From assembly GCA_937897585.1 (NCBI GenBank), contig CALCNY010000343.1, forward strand, positions 1-6,034: a stretch of 6,034 nucleotides of DNA, read 5' to 3'. The notes under the pieces are model-generated. The model searched no databases. It saw only the letters and a list, made by a program, of their open reading frames with translations, and was not told the DNA's origin. Numbering within the stretch: the stretch's first letter is position 1; the number at the start of each line of letters is the position of its first letter. Both the position numbers and the translations under genes were made by a program. The DNA comes from an uncultured Chitinophagaceae bacterium (lineage in GTDB: Bacteria > Bacteroidota > Bacteroidia > Chitinophagales > Chitinophagaceae). This document shows positions 1 through 6,020 of this stretch, piece after piece.

Positions 1-50
1 GATCTACACAGGCGAAGACACTCTTTCCCTACACGACGCTCTTCCGATCT
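1..50 (+). other. Illumina TruSeq-type sequencing adapter (non-genomic)
   Basis: The first 50 bases match, from memory, the P5-side TruSeq adapter: the end of the P5 flow-cell sequence (1-9), an 8-base index AGGCGAAG (10-17), which I recall as the i5 index D505, and the complete read-1 primer site ending in CTTCCGATCT (18-50). This is library contamination left at the contig end. Its reading frame starting at base 3 has no stop and runs directly into the first gene, so a gene caller allowing partial genes would add about 16 false residues, including TLFPYTTLFRS, to the hydrolase. Confidence 0.98.
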
Positions 51-608
51 GGGTATGTAGCGATGGCCGTTGATTTATATGGAGAAGGCAAAATAGCCAA
101 CAATGTTGAGGAAGCCATGCAGTACTCCAAACCATTTTATCAAAACAGTGTATTTGCAAAGGAGAGATTTGATGCCGCAATGGCTGAAATCAAGAAAATT
201 CCCGAAGCGGATACCAATCAAATAGCAGCTATTGGTTATTGTTTTGGCGGTTCAATGGTTTTGAATTTTGCTAAAATGGGCGAAGACCTCAAAGGAGCGG
301 TGAGTTTTCATGGAGGATTAAAAGGTGTTGAGGCCAATAAGGAATTACTTAAAGCAAAAATTTTGGTTTGCCACGGACAGGAAGATCAGTTTGTTCCGGC
401 AGCTGATGTAGCCGCATTTAAAAGAGAAATGGATTCCATTCATGCTTTATACATTTTCAAAACATACGAAGGTGCCACGCATGCTTTTTCAAATCCAGAT
501 GCCACAGAATGGGGCAAAAAATTCAAACTTCCTATAGCTTACAATGCTGCAGCAGACTCTTCATCTTGGAGCGAAATGAAGAAATTTTTCACTTCAATAT
601 TTAAATAA
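51..608 (+). CDS. Dienelactone hydrolase family protein, 5'-truncated
   Basis: This is an alpha/beta hydrolase of the dienelactone hydrolase (DLH) family, whose members cleave esters or lactones with a Cys-Asp-His triad. All three residues are visible, numbered from the ATG at 63: Cys60 in the nucleophile elbow GYCFGG, Asp108 in GQEDQFVP and His140 in GATHAFSNP. The gene is open from the first genomic base at 51 (GYVAMAVDLYGEG, a typical early DLH strand and loop). The ATG at 63 is therefore an internal Met, not the start, and roughly the first 50-60 residues, including the region of the family's active-site Glu, lie off the contig. The C-terminus is complete, ending in a TAA at 606-608. Bacteroidetes genomes often carry such proteins as generic hydrolases, so the real substrate cannot be inferred and a role in chloroaromatic breakdown should not be assumed. 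No partner gene is visible; the next gene is convergent. Confidence 0.93.
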   Translation, partial: GYVAMAVDLYGEGKIANNVEEAMQYSKPFYQNSVFAKERFDAAMAEIKKIPEADTNQIAAIGYCFGGSMVLNFAKMGEDLKGAVSFHGGLKGVEANKELLKAKILVCHGQEDQFVPAADVAAFKREMDSIHALYIFKTYEGATHAFSNPDATEWGKKFKLPIAYNAAADSSSWSEMKKFFTSIFK

Positions 609-689
609 TTATTCAAAGATTTTATTAACGTTCTCACTATTATTCTGTTTCTCTCAATGGTTTAGATAATTAGCCCCAAGAATACAAAT

Positions 690-719
690 TAAAAAACTCA
701 GCTTATGCTGAGTTTTTTA
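690..719. terminator. Bidirectional intrinsic terminator between convergent genes
   Basis: A perfect inverted repeat has arms of 13 bases: T, six A, then CTCAGC (690-702), a TTAT loop (703-706), and GCTGAG, six T, then A (707-719). The GC-containing core is flanked by A6 on the left and T6 on the right, so each strand shows a stem followed by a U-tract. It lies 82 bases after the hydrolase stop and 41 bases after the stop of the minus-strand CxxCH protein, where a shared terminator would be expected. The remaining gap (609-759) is AT-rich and holds only a short TTTTAGA-type direct repeat near 733-748. Confidence 0.9.
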
Positions 720-759
720 GTAAAATAAGATATTTTAGATTTTAGATTTTTTTGAATAG

Positions 760-1914
760 TTACCACTTCATGAATTTAAGTGTCTTTAATTTTATTCCTT
801 TATTGTAAAGTGTCACAAAATAAGTACCTGGATTGAGTTCGCTAACATTGATGTTGTTGTTTGTGATCGTACCGGTTTTTATTTTATTCCCTTTTATGTC
901 ATTAACCAGATAATTATTGCCATTGGTATTTTGACCAATGAAGTTTATTTTATTGTTAACTGGATTAGGGCTAATTATTATATTATTAGATGAATAGTAA
1001 TTTAAATCAGTTATGTTACTATAATTTTTCCTTGCGTTTATATCCGTACAAACTATACGATAAAAGTTTTTTCCGGTTTGCGGGTTATAATGTGTAAAGG
1101 TGTAGGATTTTCTTATTGGTGTATTTGAAGCGTCTAATTTTCCTATAGTTGTAAAATCGATGCCATTACTACTTGTTTCAATGGTGTAATCTTTGGTATT
1201 TATTTCATTGTCCGTAACCCAATTGATGTTTACGCCATTACTTGATTTTACTGCATTCAAAGACACAAATGTTACTGGTAGAATTGTGTTTTCAGTAACG
1301 TTAAGACTTACGCCGGCTGCAGGACTATCGCCATCAGTTCCGCCAGTTCCATTTACCGCCATGCCTTCTGCAAAAATTGTTATACTTCCAGAACCTGCAG
1401 CAGGTCCAGTCCAGGGAATTGAATAAGTAAAATAAGATGTAGGACTTGTTCCGGTTGCTGCACGTGCAGAAGTTTGTTCAATATAATTTCTTGAAGTTAC
1501 AGAATGGTTGGCTGATCCACTTGGGCAAATGCCCCAAGTATTTATGTTAGTATGCAGTGTGGTTTTTGCGCTCATCATGCAGAAAGCATATTTGGGAGTT
1601 CCAGTAGCCGAGGTGATTTTCATTTGAAGCGTGTATGTTACACCAGGTGTATATTGTGTTACAGCTGTAGTTCCACTTAATAGTGTAAGCGTTGTCGTTG
1701 GATTGTAAGTCCCACCGGAATGACATGAGTTGCAAGTTCTTCCACTATTGTCCCACGATGCTCCTGAAAGGCCAGCGCCATATCCCAAAGCACCACCACT
1801 CGGATAAGACAAATTAAGTGTTTTACAAGTTTTGTAAAGGCTAGTTTCAAAGCTTAGTGACACTAAACCGATTACAATAATTAAAGTTAGCAAAGAGAAG
1901 ATTTTCTTTTTCAT
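760..1914 (-). CDS. Secreted choice-anchor V/Reeler-like protein with one CxxCH motif and T9SS type A sorting domain
   Basis: This 384-residue protein is predicted to be exported to the cell surface. Visible parts in order are: an N-terminal signal segment (about 1-22, MKKKIF followed by a hydrophobic run; cleavage site unclear); CNSCH at 61-65, a classical c-type haem attachment motif; a beta-sandwich region (about 70-208) with YTPGVTYTL, PWTGPAAGSGSITIFAEG and DGDSP, resembling choice-anchor V/Reeler-like domains as I recall them; a fibronectin-III-like module (about 212-305) starting LPVTFVSLNAV; and a T9SS type A sorting domain (about 312-384) with ISPNPVNNK, VNDIKGNKIKTG, LNPGTYFV and a Lys-rich end. 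The start at 1912-1914 fits because the Lys-rich n-region follows at once. The upstream sequence is A-rich without a Shine-Dalgarno, as is usual in this phylum. I see no flavobacterial TAnnTTTG -7 box upstream. Known: T9SS sorting domains direct outer-membrane translocation. Inferred: haem may be bound. The biological role is unknown. Confidence 0.88.
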   Translation of the reverse strand: MKKKIFSLLTLIIVIGLVSLSFETSLYKTCKTLNLSYPSGGALGYGAGLSGASWDNSGRTCNSCHSGGTYNPTTTLTLLSGTTAVTQYTPGVTYTLQMKITSATGTPKYAFCMMSAKTTLHTNINTWGICPSGSANHSVTSRNYIEQTSARAATGTSPTSYFTYSIPWTGPAAGSGSITIFAEGMAVNGTGGTDGDSPAAGVSLNVTENTILPVTFVSLNAVKSSNGVNINWVTDNEINTKDYTIETSSNGIDFTTIGKLDASNTPIRKSYTFTHYNPQTGKNFYRIVCTDINARKNYSNITDLNYYSSNNIIISPNPVNNKINFIGQNTNGNNYLVNDIKGNKIKTGTITNNNINVSELNPGTYFVTLYNKGIKLKTLKFMKW

Positions 1915-2108
1915 ATTTGATTGATCTATTAGTTGTAGATTTTATAGCTGTCAATATGAATATGCTTTAAAAAGCTTTCGTAATCAACAGAAATAATTTG
2001 CTTTTCAAATAGGGAAGAGAATGAACTATTTATTCCAAAAATTATGCCTTTATTGAAAATGTTTATTTTATGTGAATATCTATTGCCACCGGGGGAATAC
2101 AAAAAATA

Positions 2109-2132
2109 ATCACATCCCAAATTGGATGTGAT
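2109..2132 (-). terminator. Second terminator-like hairpin in the intergenic gap
   Basis: The arms ATCACATCC (2109-2117) and GGATGTGAT (2124-2132) are perfectly complementary over 9 bp around a 6-base loop. Read on the minus strand, the stem is followed by TATTTTTT, which is the order expected of an intrinsic terminator. On the plus strand it is followed by A-rich sequence, so it would act only on leftward transcripts. It lies about 46 bases beyond the first hairpin and may be a back-up terminator for the large repeat gene. An RNA-processing or leader structure for the next gene is the alternative. Confidence 0.55.
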
Positions 2133-2178
2133 AAAAAATTAGATTCGGTCATATTAAATAAAGGCATGCAATTAAAAC

Positions 2179-2209
2179 AAAATGGCCGACTATAAAAGTC
2201 AGCCATTTT
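2179..2209 (-). terminator. Intrinsic terminator of the large repeat-protein gene
   Basis: Arms at 2179-2191 and 2197-2209 form a 12-bp stem with one C/A mismatch (2187/2201) and a 5-base loop. The core is GGC/GCC and GACT/AGTC, flanked by AAAA/TTTT. It begins 28 bases after the TAA of the large minus-strand gene. On the minus strand the stem ends in CATTTTGTTTTAAT, giving an interrupted U-tract. The arms are AT-rich on both sides, so it could also work on the plus strand, where TTTTATTTTT follows. Confidence 0.75.
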
Positions 2210-2236
2210 ATTTTTAAATGTTAGAGCAAAAACATT

Positions 2237-5200
2237 TTATTTCCTTGCTAACACAATTTTAGTTGTGAATATAACTGAATTATCAGCAGCTTCTATTTTT
2301 ACAAAATAAACGCCATTGCTGTATTTCTTAATTCCAAGATCCAAGTTTGTTGTTATACCAGAGCCGCTGCTTAAATTATCATTTTTGTACACTACTCTAC
2401 CTGCATTGTCGAATACAGTTACCATAACGATTCTGTTGTTCCGAATTTTTGCATTCGACCAATTTACAGTTACGATTCCATCAGTAGTTGGATTAGGATA
2501 AATCACAGCACTAGTTGTTGGAATAGGATTCACTGTTACAATCATACTTGTTGTACTTGCACATTGTCCGGCAGCAGGTGTAAATGTGTACGTTGTAGTA
2601 GCCTGATTGTTTATTGCTGGAGACCAGGTTCCGTTTACACCATTGTTAGATGTAGTTGGCAATGTAAATGTACCACCGACAAATATTGGAGCTACTTGTG
2701 TAAATGTAGGAGTTGTTGACGCATTTACTGTCACTGTCATTGTTGCTGTAGTTGCACACTGTCCGGCACTTGGTGTAAATGTGTATGTAGTTGTAGTCTG
2801 ATTATTTACTGCCGGAGACCAAGAACCTGCTACACCATTGTTAGAAGATGAAGGCAAACTAAAGTTATCACCAGCACAAATAGCAGCAACCTGAGTAAAC
2901 GTTGGTGTGGTTGATGGGTTTACAGTAACGGTCATTGTTGCAGTTGTTGCACATTGTCCGGCTGTTGGTGTAAATGTATAAGTTGTAGTTGTTTGATTAT
3001 TTACAGCAGGCGACCAACTTCCGGAAACGCCATTACTTGAAGTTGTTGGTAACGTAAATGAACCTCCTGCACAAATTGCAGCTACTTGAGTAAAAGATGG
3101 ATTCAATGACGCATTTACCGTAACGGTCATGGTTGTACTAACTGCACACTGAGCAGCATCCGGAGTGAAAGTATAAGTTGTAGTCGCTTGGTTATTAATT
3201 GAAGGAGACCAAGTACCAGTTATACCATTGTTAGACGATGATGGTAATGAAAACGAGCCACCGGCACATATTGCAGCTACCTGAGTAAATGCAGGAGTCA
3301 CACTTGGAGTTATGGTTAGGTGTAAAGTATCAACACTGCAAGATCCATTTGAATGGGTATAATCTCCACTAGTTGTATATGTTGTGCCATTCCAAGTATA
3401 AGAGCCGCATGCTGTTTGCGTAACGGCGCTATTACTTGTAGGATTAACTGTTACCGTCATTGTAGCAGTAGTTACACAACTTCCGCTGCTTGGCGTAAAT
3501 GTATAAGTAGTAGTTGATTGATTATTTATTGCAGGAGTCCATGTACCATTAATACCATTATTAGAAGTAGTTGGTAGTGTAATTGAACCACCTGCACATA
3601 TTGCAGCCACTTGAGTAAATGTGGGCACCGTGCTTGCATTTACAGTTACAGTCATAGTAGCAGTAGTTGCACATTGCCCAGCGTCAGGCGTAAAAGTATA
3701 TGTAGTTGTTGCTTGGTTATTAATTGCAGGTGACCAAGAACCAGTAAAGCCATTATCAGAAGAAGTAGGAAGAGTAAATGTACCTCCTGTGCAAATAGCC
3801 GCCACTTGAGTAAATGTTGGCGTAGATGCTGTCGCTAAAGTCAAAGATGAAGCACTTGAAGCAGAACCTGCTGATGTTGTTACTGAAATCAATCCAGAAA
3901 CGCCTGCTCCTACAACTGCAGTAATTTGAGTAGCGCTTACAACAGTAAACGAAACTGCAGCAGTGCCTCCAATTGTTACAGATGATGCTCCTGAGAAATT
4001 AGTTCCTGAAATTGTGATCGTGCCACCTGTTGCAGTACAAACTGAATTTGGAGTAAATGATGAAACAGTTGGAGGTGGTGTTACAGCTGTTAAATTTGTT
4101 ACCCCAAAAAATGCTGAATTAAAATTTGTAACATCTACTGTTTTTGCAACATATGGATCATCTGAAGTACCTGTTCCGGTTACAGAAGCTGGACTATTTA
4201 CCCATGCAGTACCAGTCCAATGCATAATAGCAACAGGTTGAGTAGGATCAAAAGCACTTGCTTGATGAGCAGTTACCCAACTTAATCTTAATGTATCATT
4301 GCTACCTCCTGCAACTGATTCAGAAATGTACCATTGTCTGTTAACTACTTTCGTTGGATCAACAGGTGCATTGTCAAATGTAGATTTCAATCCTATGCTG
4401 TAAACATCAGCTGTTCCGGTATTGAATATTCTGCAATTATTACTTGTTGTTTCTGTATTTATACCGATTGGAATTAAAGCGACGCCTGCATTTGTTTTAA
4501 CTCGGCCTGTGGCATCCGTACCAAAGAACATACTATTTACACCACCTGCACCATCTGTAGTTTTACCCACTCTTAAATAAGATGTAGCAGTTAAGTCAAC
4601 AATACCACCATTTATTACATTAAAATCAAGAACACCAGTACTTATAGGGCCTGTTGTAGAAGTATCCATTTTCATTCCAGCGCCTGCTTTAAAGGTTCCA
4701 CCATCTACATTTACTGTTACACTTGAACCAGCACCAGCGGGAGCAATTAAAGAAGCTGATAAAGTATTCAATGTTTGGGTATTAGCAGTTAAATCAAGTA
4801 TACCCTGGATATTATAAGTGTATTTACCATAAGTCGTTGTATTTTGACTATTATGAAAATAGCCATCTACACTTTTTATAGCGATAGTTCTTCCTGGTTT
4901 AAGATTTAAAGTATAGTTATCTGTTGCTGCTGGATTATACACTAAAGAAAGTCCGTAATTAGCTGCTTTCCAAAAATTCATATTGATATCAACATCAATT
5001 GTCATTGCACCACCGCCAGCAGATCCTATACCACCTGGGCATCTGAATCTTGATAAATCAACTGAACCAGTACCATATATTTTAACTAATTGTGCATTCG
5101 TTCCAATTTCAAAATAACAACCATCGCCAGGGCCTCCGATTACGCCATCAATTTGAACTGTATCAACCAATGGATAAGTAAATCCCGTTCCACCCGATCC

Positions 5201-5533
5201 TATTTGTAATCTTCTGTCTGTAGCCTCGTTTGCCCATAATTTTCCTCCTGGATTGATGATAATACTTTTGCAACCTCTGTTGGCACCGTTCATAGCAACA
5301 GTATGTCCATTACGAATTAATACATTATGTGTACCACTTGGAATTGTTGTAGCTGCAGTACCTGACCCTGGAGATGCTGCCAAAGCTGTAGCATAGGTAT
5401 TATAAGTCTCCCAAGTTGTTATGTCACTCCAATTACCTGATGCGATTGTAGCATAAACAGTTTGTGATTTAACAGAGCTTGAATTCAAAAAAATAGAGAA
5501 AAGCAAAATAATAATGGTAATTATTTTTTTCAT
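2237..5533 (-). CDS. Large repetitive surface protein (adhesin-like) with G8-like start, IPT/TIG domain, six 65-residue Ig-like repeats and T9SS type A sorting domain
   Basis: This 1098-residue protein is predicted to be exported by the type IX system and displayed or released at the cell surface. In order: signal peptide (about 1-24, MKK followed by IITIIILLFSIF and a polar end at SVKSQ); G8-like segment (GNWSDITTWE at 33-42, IRNGHTV at 73-79); beta-rich passenger up to about 345; a beta-sandwich region common in Bacteroidetes adhesins (about 349-478, with NRQWYISE); IPT/TIG domain (about 487-567, with GGTITISGTNFSGASSVTIGG); six Ig-like repeats (571-1005), broken by a 45-residue module at 701-745; and the T9SS sorting domain (1007-1098) with IYPNP, VFDNAGRVVYKN, NGVYFVKIEA and KIVLARK. 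The ATG at 5531-5533 is chosen because the Lys-rich signal peptide begins there; an upstream in-frame ATG at 5587 would add 18 residues in front of a complete signal peptide. No enzyme motif is visible, so an adhesive or structural role is inferred from architecture only. Confidence 0.92.
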   Translation of the reverse strand: MKKIITIIILLFSIFLNSSSVKSQTVYATIASGNWSDITTWETYNTYATALAASPGSGTAATTIPSGTHNVLIRNGHTVAMNGANRGCKSIIINPGGKLWANEATDRRLQIGSGGTGFTYPLVDTVQIDGVIGGPGDGCYFEIGTNAQLVKIYGTGSVDLSRFRCPGGIGSAGGGAMTIDVDINMNFWKAANYGLSLVYNPAATDNYTLNLKPGRTIAIKSVDGYFHNSQNTTTYGKYTYNIQGILDLTANTQTLNTLSASLIAPAGAGSSVTVNVDGGTFKAGAGMKMDTSTTGPISTGVLDFNVINGGIVDLTATSYLRVGKTTDGAGGVNSMFFGTDATGRVKTNAGVALIPIGINTETTSNNCRIFNTGTADVYSIGLKSTFDNAPVDPTKVVNRQWYISESVAGGSNDTLRLSWVTAHQASAFDPTQPVAIMHWTGTAWVNSPASVTGTGTSDDPYVAKTVDVTNFNSAFFGVTNLTAVTPPPTVSSFTPNSVCTATGGTITISGTNFSGASSVTIGGTAAVSFTVVSATQITAVVGAGVSGLISVTTSAGSASSASSLTLATASTPTFTQVAAICTGGTFTLPTSSDNGFTGSWSPAINNQATTTYTFTPDAGQCATTATMTVTVNASTVPTFTQVAAICAGGSITLPTTSNNGINGTWTPAINNQSTTTYTFTPSSGSCVTTATMTVTVNPTSNSAVTQTACGSYTWNGTTYTTSGDYTHSNGSCSVDTLHLTITPSVTPAFTQVAAICAGGSFSLPSSSNNGITGTWSPSINNQATTTYTFTPDAAQCAVSTTMTVTVNASLNPSFTQVAAICAGGSFTLPTTSSNGVSGSWSPAVNNQTTTTYTFTPTAGQCATTATMTVTVNPSTTPTFTQVAAICAGDNFSLPSSSNNGVAGSWSPAVNNQTTTTYTFTPSAGQCATTATMTVTVNASTTPTFTQVAPIFVGGTFTLPTTSNNGVNGTWSPAINNQATTTYTFTPAAGQCASTTSMIVTVNPIPTTSAVIYPNPTTDGIVTVNWSNAKIRNNRIVMVTVFDNAGRVVYKNDNLSSGSGITTNLDLGIKKYSNGVYFVKIEAADNSVIFTTKIVLARK
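2519..3823 (-). repeat. Six tandem 195-bp coding repeats (65-residue Ig-like units), interrupted once
   Basis: Units on the minus strand are R1 3629-3823, R2 3434-3628, R3 3104-3298, R4 2909-3103, R5 2714-2908 and R6 2519-2713. Each is exactly 65 codons. The consensus runs TPTFTQVAAICAGGSFTLP, then TTSNNGxxGTWSPAINNQ, then TTTYTFTPxAGQCATTATM, then TVTVN. Each unit normally carries two Cys 40 residues apart, which probably pair within the fold; R6 lacks the first. Units of this type recur in Flavobacterium T9SS cargo proteins as I remember them. They are similar in protein but clearly diverged at third codon positions, so they are not fresh duplications. Confidence 0.92.
3299..3433 (-). other. 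45-residue module inserted between repeats R2 and R3
   Basis: Codons for protein residues 701-745 break the 65-residue register. The core reads TACGSYTWNGTTYTTSGDYT and then NGSCSVDTLHLTI, with two Cys that may pair. Short modules of the SYTWNGTTYTTSG kind are, from memory, found as separate repeats in other Bacteroidetes secreted proteins, so this looks like a domain of a different family placed inside the array rather than a degraded repeat. Confidence 0.75.
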
Positions 5534-5677
5534 TTTTAATAAGGTTTTTATGTTTAAAGATGAAGATAAAAAAAAATCTAGCCACATTAAGTTTAAGGGA
5601 CTTTAATCTCCGCAATCGTTACCGAAGAGAAAGCAATTTGATGATGAATTAATTTGAAAATTTGATAATTATGTTAA

Positions 5678-5790
5678 CCACGAATTCACGAAAAAATTTC
5701 GTGCAAAGTTCGCAAGGGGGCAAAGGCGCAAAGTTGATTTCACTAATATTCCACCTTCGGTGGGTAAAGTGGTTGCCACGAATTCACGAA
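5678..5790. repeat. Direct repeat CCACGAATTCACGAA, two exact copies
   Basis: The 15-base word CCACGAATTCACGAA occurs at 5678-5692 and again at 5776-5790, 98 bases apart start to start. The first copy runs into a hairpin in which CACGAAA (5687-5693) pairs with TTTCGTG (5697-5703) around AAA. Between the copies is a second small hairpin, CCACC-TTC-GGTGG (5751-5763). The element resembles a dispersed intergenic repeat family that I recall from Bacteroidetes genomes; its copy number here cannot be judged from one window. Confidence 0.8.
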
Positions 5791-5794
5791 TTTT

Positions 5795-5885
5795 TCTCTT
5801 GCCTCTAAGGCTCTAAGACACAAAGAACAACGAAGGTTTTTTTATTTCCGAATTGACAACTTCCCCTTTTGGGGGATTGAGGGGG
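5795..5885. repeat. Imperfect ~90-bp intergenic repeat, copy A
   Basis: This copy runs from TCTCTTGCC through a CTAAGACACAAAG block and a T-rich tract to a G-rich end. The last 55 bases (5831-5885) align without gaps to copy B (5966-6020) at 46 of 55 positions. The 3' part contains CCCC-TTTT-GGGG (5863-5874), which can form a small hairpin, followed by a second run of five G at 5881-5885. Confidence 0.8.
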
Positions 5886-5930
5886 CCGCCACTTCCTTAT
5901 TCCTTATTTTTAATTTCTTATTATTTATTT

Positions 5931-6020
5931 CTCTCGCCACAAAGGCACAAAGACACAACGTAACACGAAGATTATTTTTTATCCGAAATGAAAACTTCCC
6001 CCTTCGGGGGATCGAGGGGG
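5931..6020. repeat. Imperfect ~90-bp intergenic repeat, copy B
   Basis: This is the second copy of the element at 5795-5885 and has the same order of parts: CTCTCGCCACAAAGG, ACAAAGACACAACG, a T-rich tract, CCGAAATGAAAAC, then CCCCC-TTC-GGGGG (5998-6010) and another G5 run (6016-6020). Compared with copy A, the loop changes from TTTT to TTC while the stem grows to 5 bp, so the hairpin is kept despite base changes. It ends 14 bases before the end of the window. Confidence 0.8.

Larger units (their letters stand above)
1915..2236. other. 322-base intergenic gap between two T9SS cargo genes
   Basis: This AT-rich stretch separates the stop of the large repeat protein from the start of the CxxCH protein. 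It contains two hairpins (2179-2209 and 2109-2132, listed separately). The part from 1915 to about 2108 should carry the promoter and leader of the CxxCH gene, but I found neither a TAnnTTTG box on the minus strand nor a convincing riboswitch-like fold. The only long reading frame (minus strand, 1929-2120) would have to start at a TTG in the loop of a hairpin and looks spurious. Confidence 0.6.

Noticed and set aside
63..65. ATG at 63 as the start of the hydrolase gene
   Set aside because: The genomic frame is open from 51 and GYVA before the Met continues the family's conserved strand. The protein from 63 lacks the normal N-terminal part, so the true start is off the contig.
1193..1426. Plus-strand reading frame opposite the CxxCH protein
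   Set aside because: It is antisense to a well-supported coding region with clear domains, and its translation has no recognisable family features.
1547..1735. Overlapping 62-codon minus-strand frame inside the CxxCH gene
   Set aside because: It lies out of frame within a real gene and has no start context or domain.
1940..1965. TTGACA and TATAAA on the minus strand upstream of the CxxCH gene as a sigma-70-like promoter
   Set aside because: The two words are separated by only about three bases, far too close for a -35/-10 pair, and this phylum uses a different consensus.
1929..2120. A 63-codon minus-strand reading frame in the gap between the two cargo genes
   Set aside because: It begins at TTG in the loop of a hairpin, has no recognisable domain or signal peptide, and its codons look like translated AT-rich non-coding sequence.
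2607..4241. Several plus-strand reading frames opposite the repeat region and IPT/TIG domain
   Set aside because: They are antisense shadows of the tandem repeats. Their similar VTVIVAVVAH-type translations simply mirror the repeated coding strand.
5534..5587. An 18-residue N-terminal extension of the large surface protein starting at 5587
   Set aside because: A complete signal peptide with its own Lys-rich n-region starts at the Met encoded at 5531-5533; an extension in front of it would be unusual and has no supporting signal.
5678..6020. Possible CRISPR array from the repeats at the right end
   Set aside because: Repeats differ in type and length, each occurs only twice, spacers are not of regular size, and no cas genes are present.
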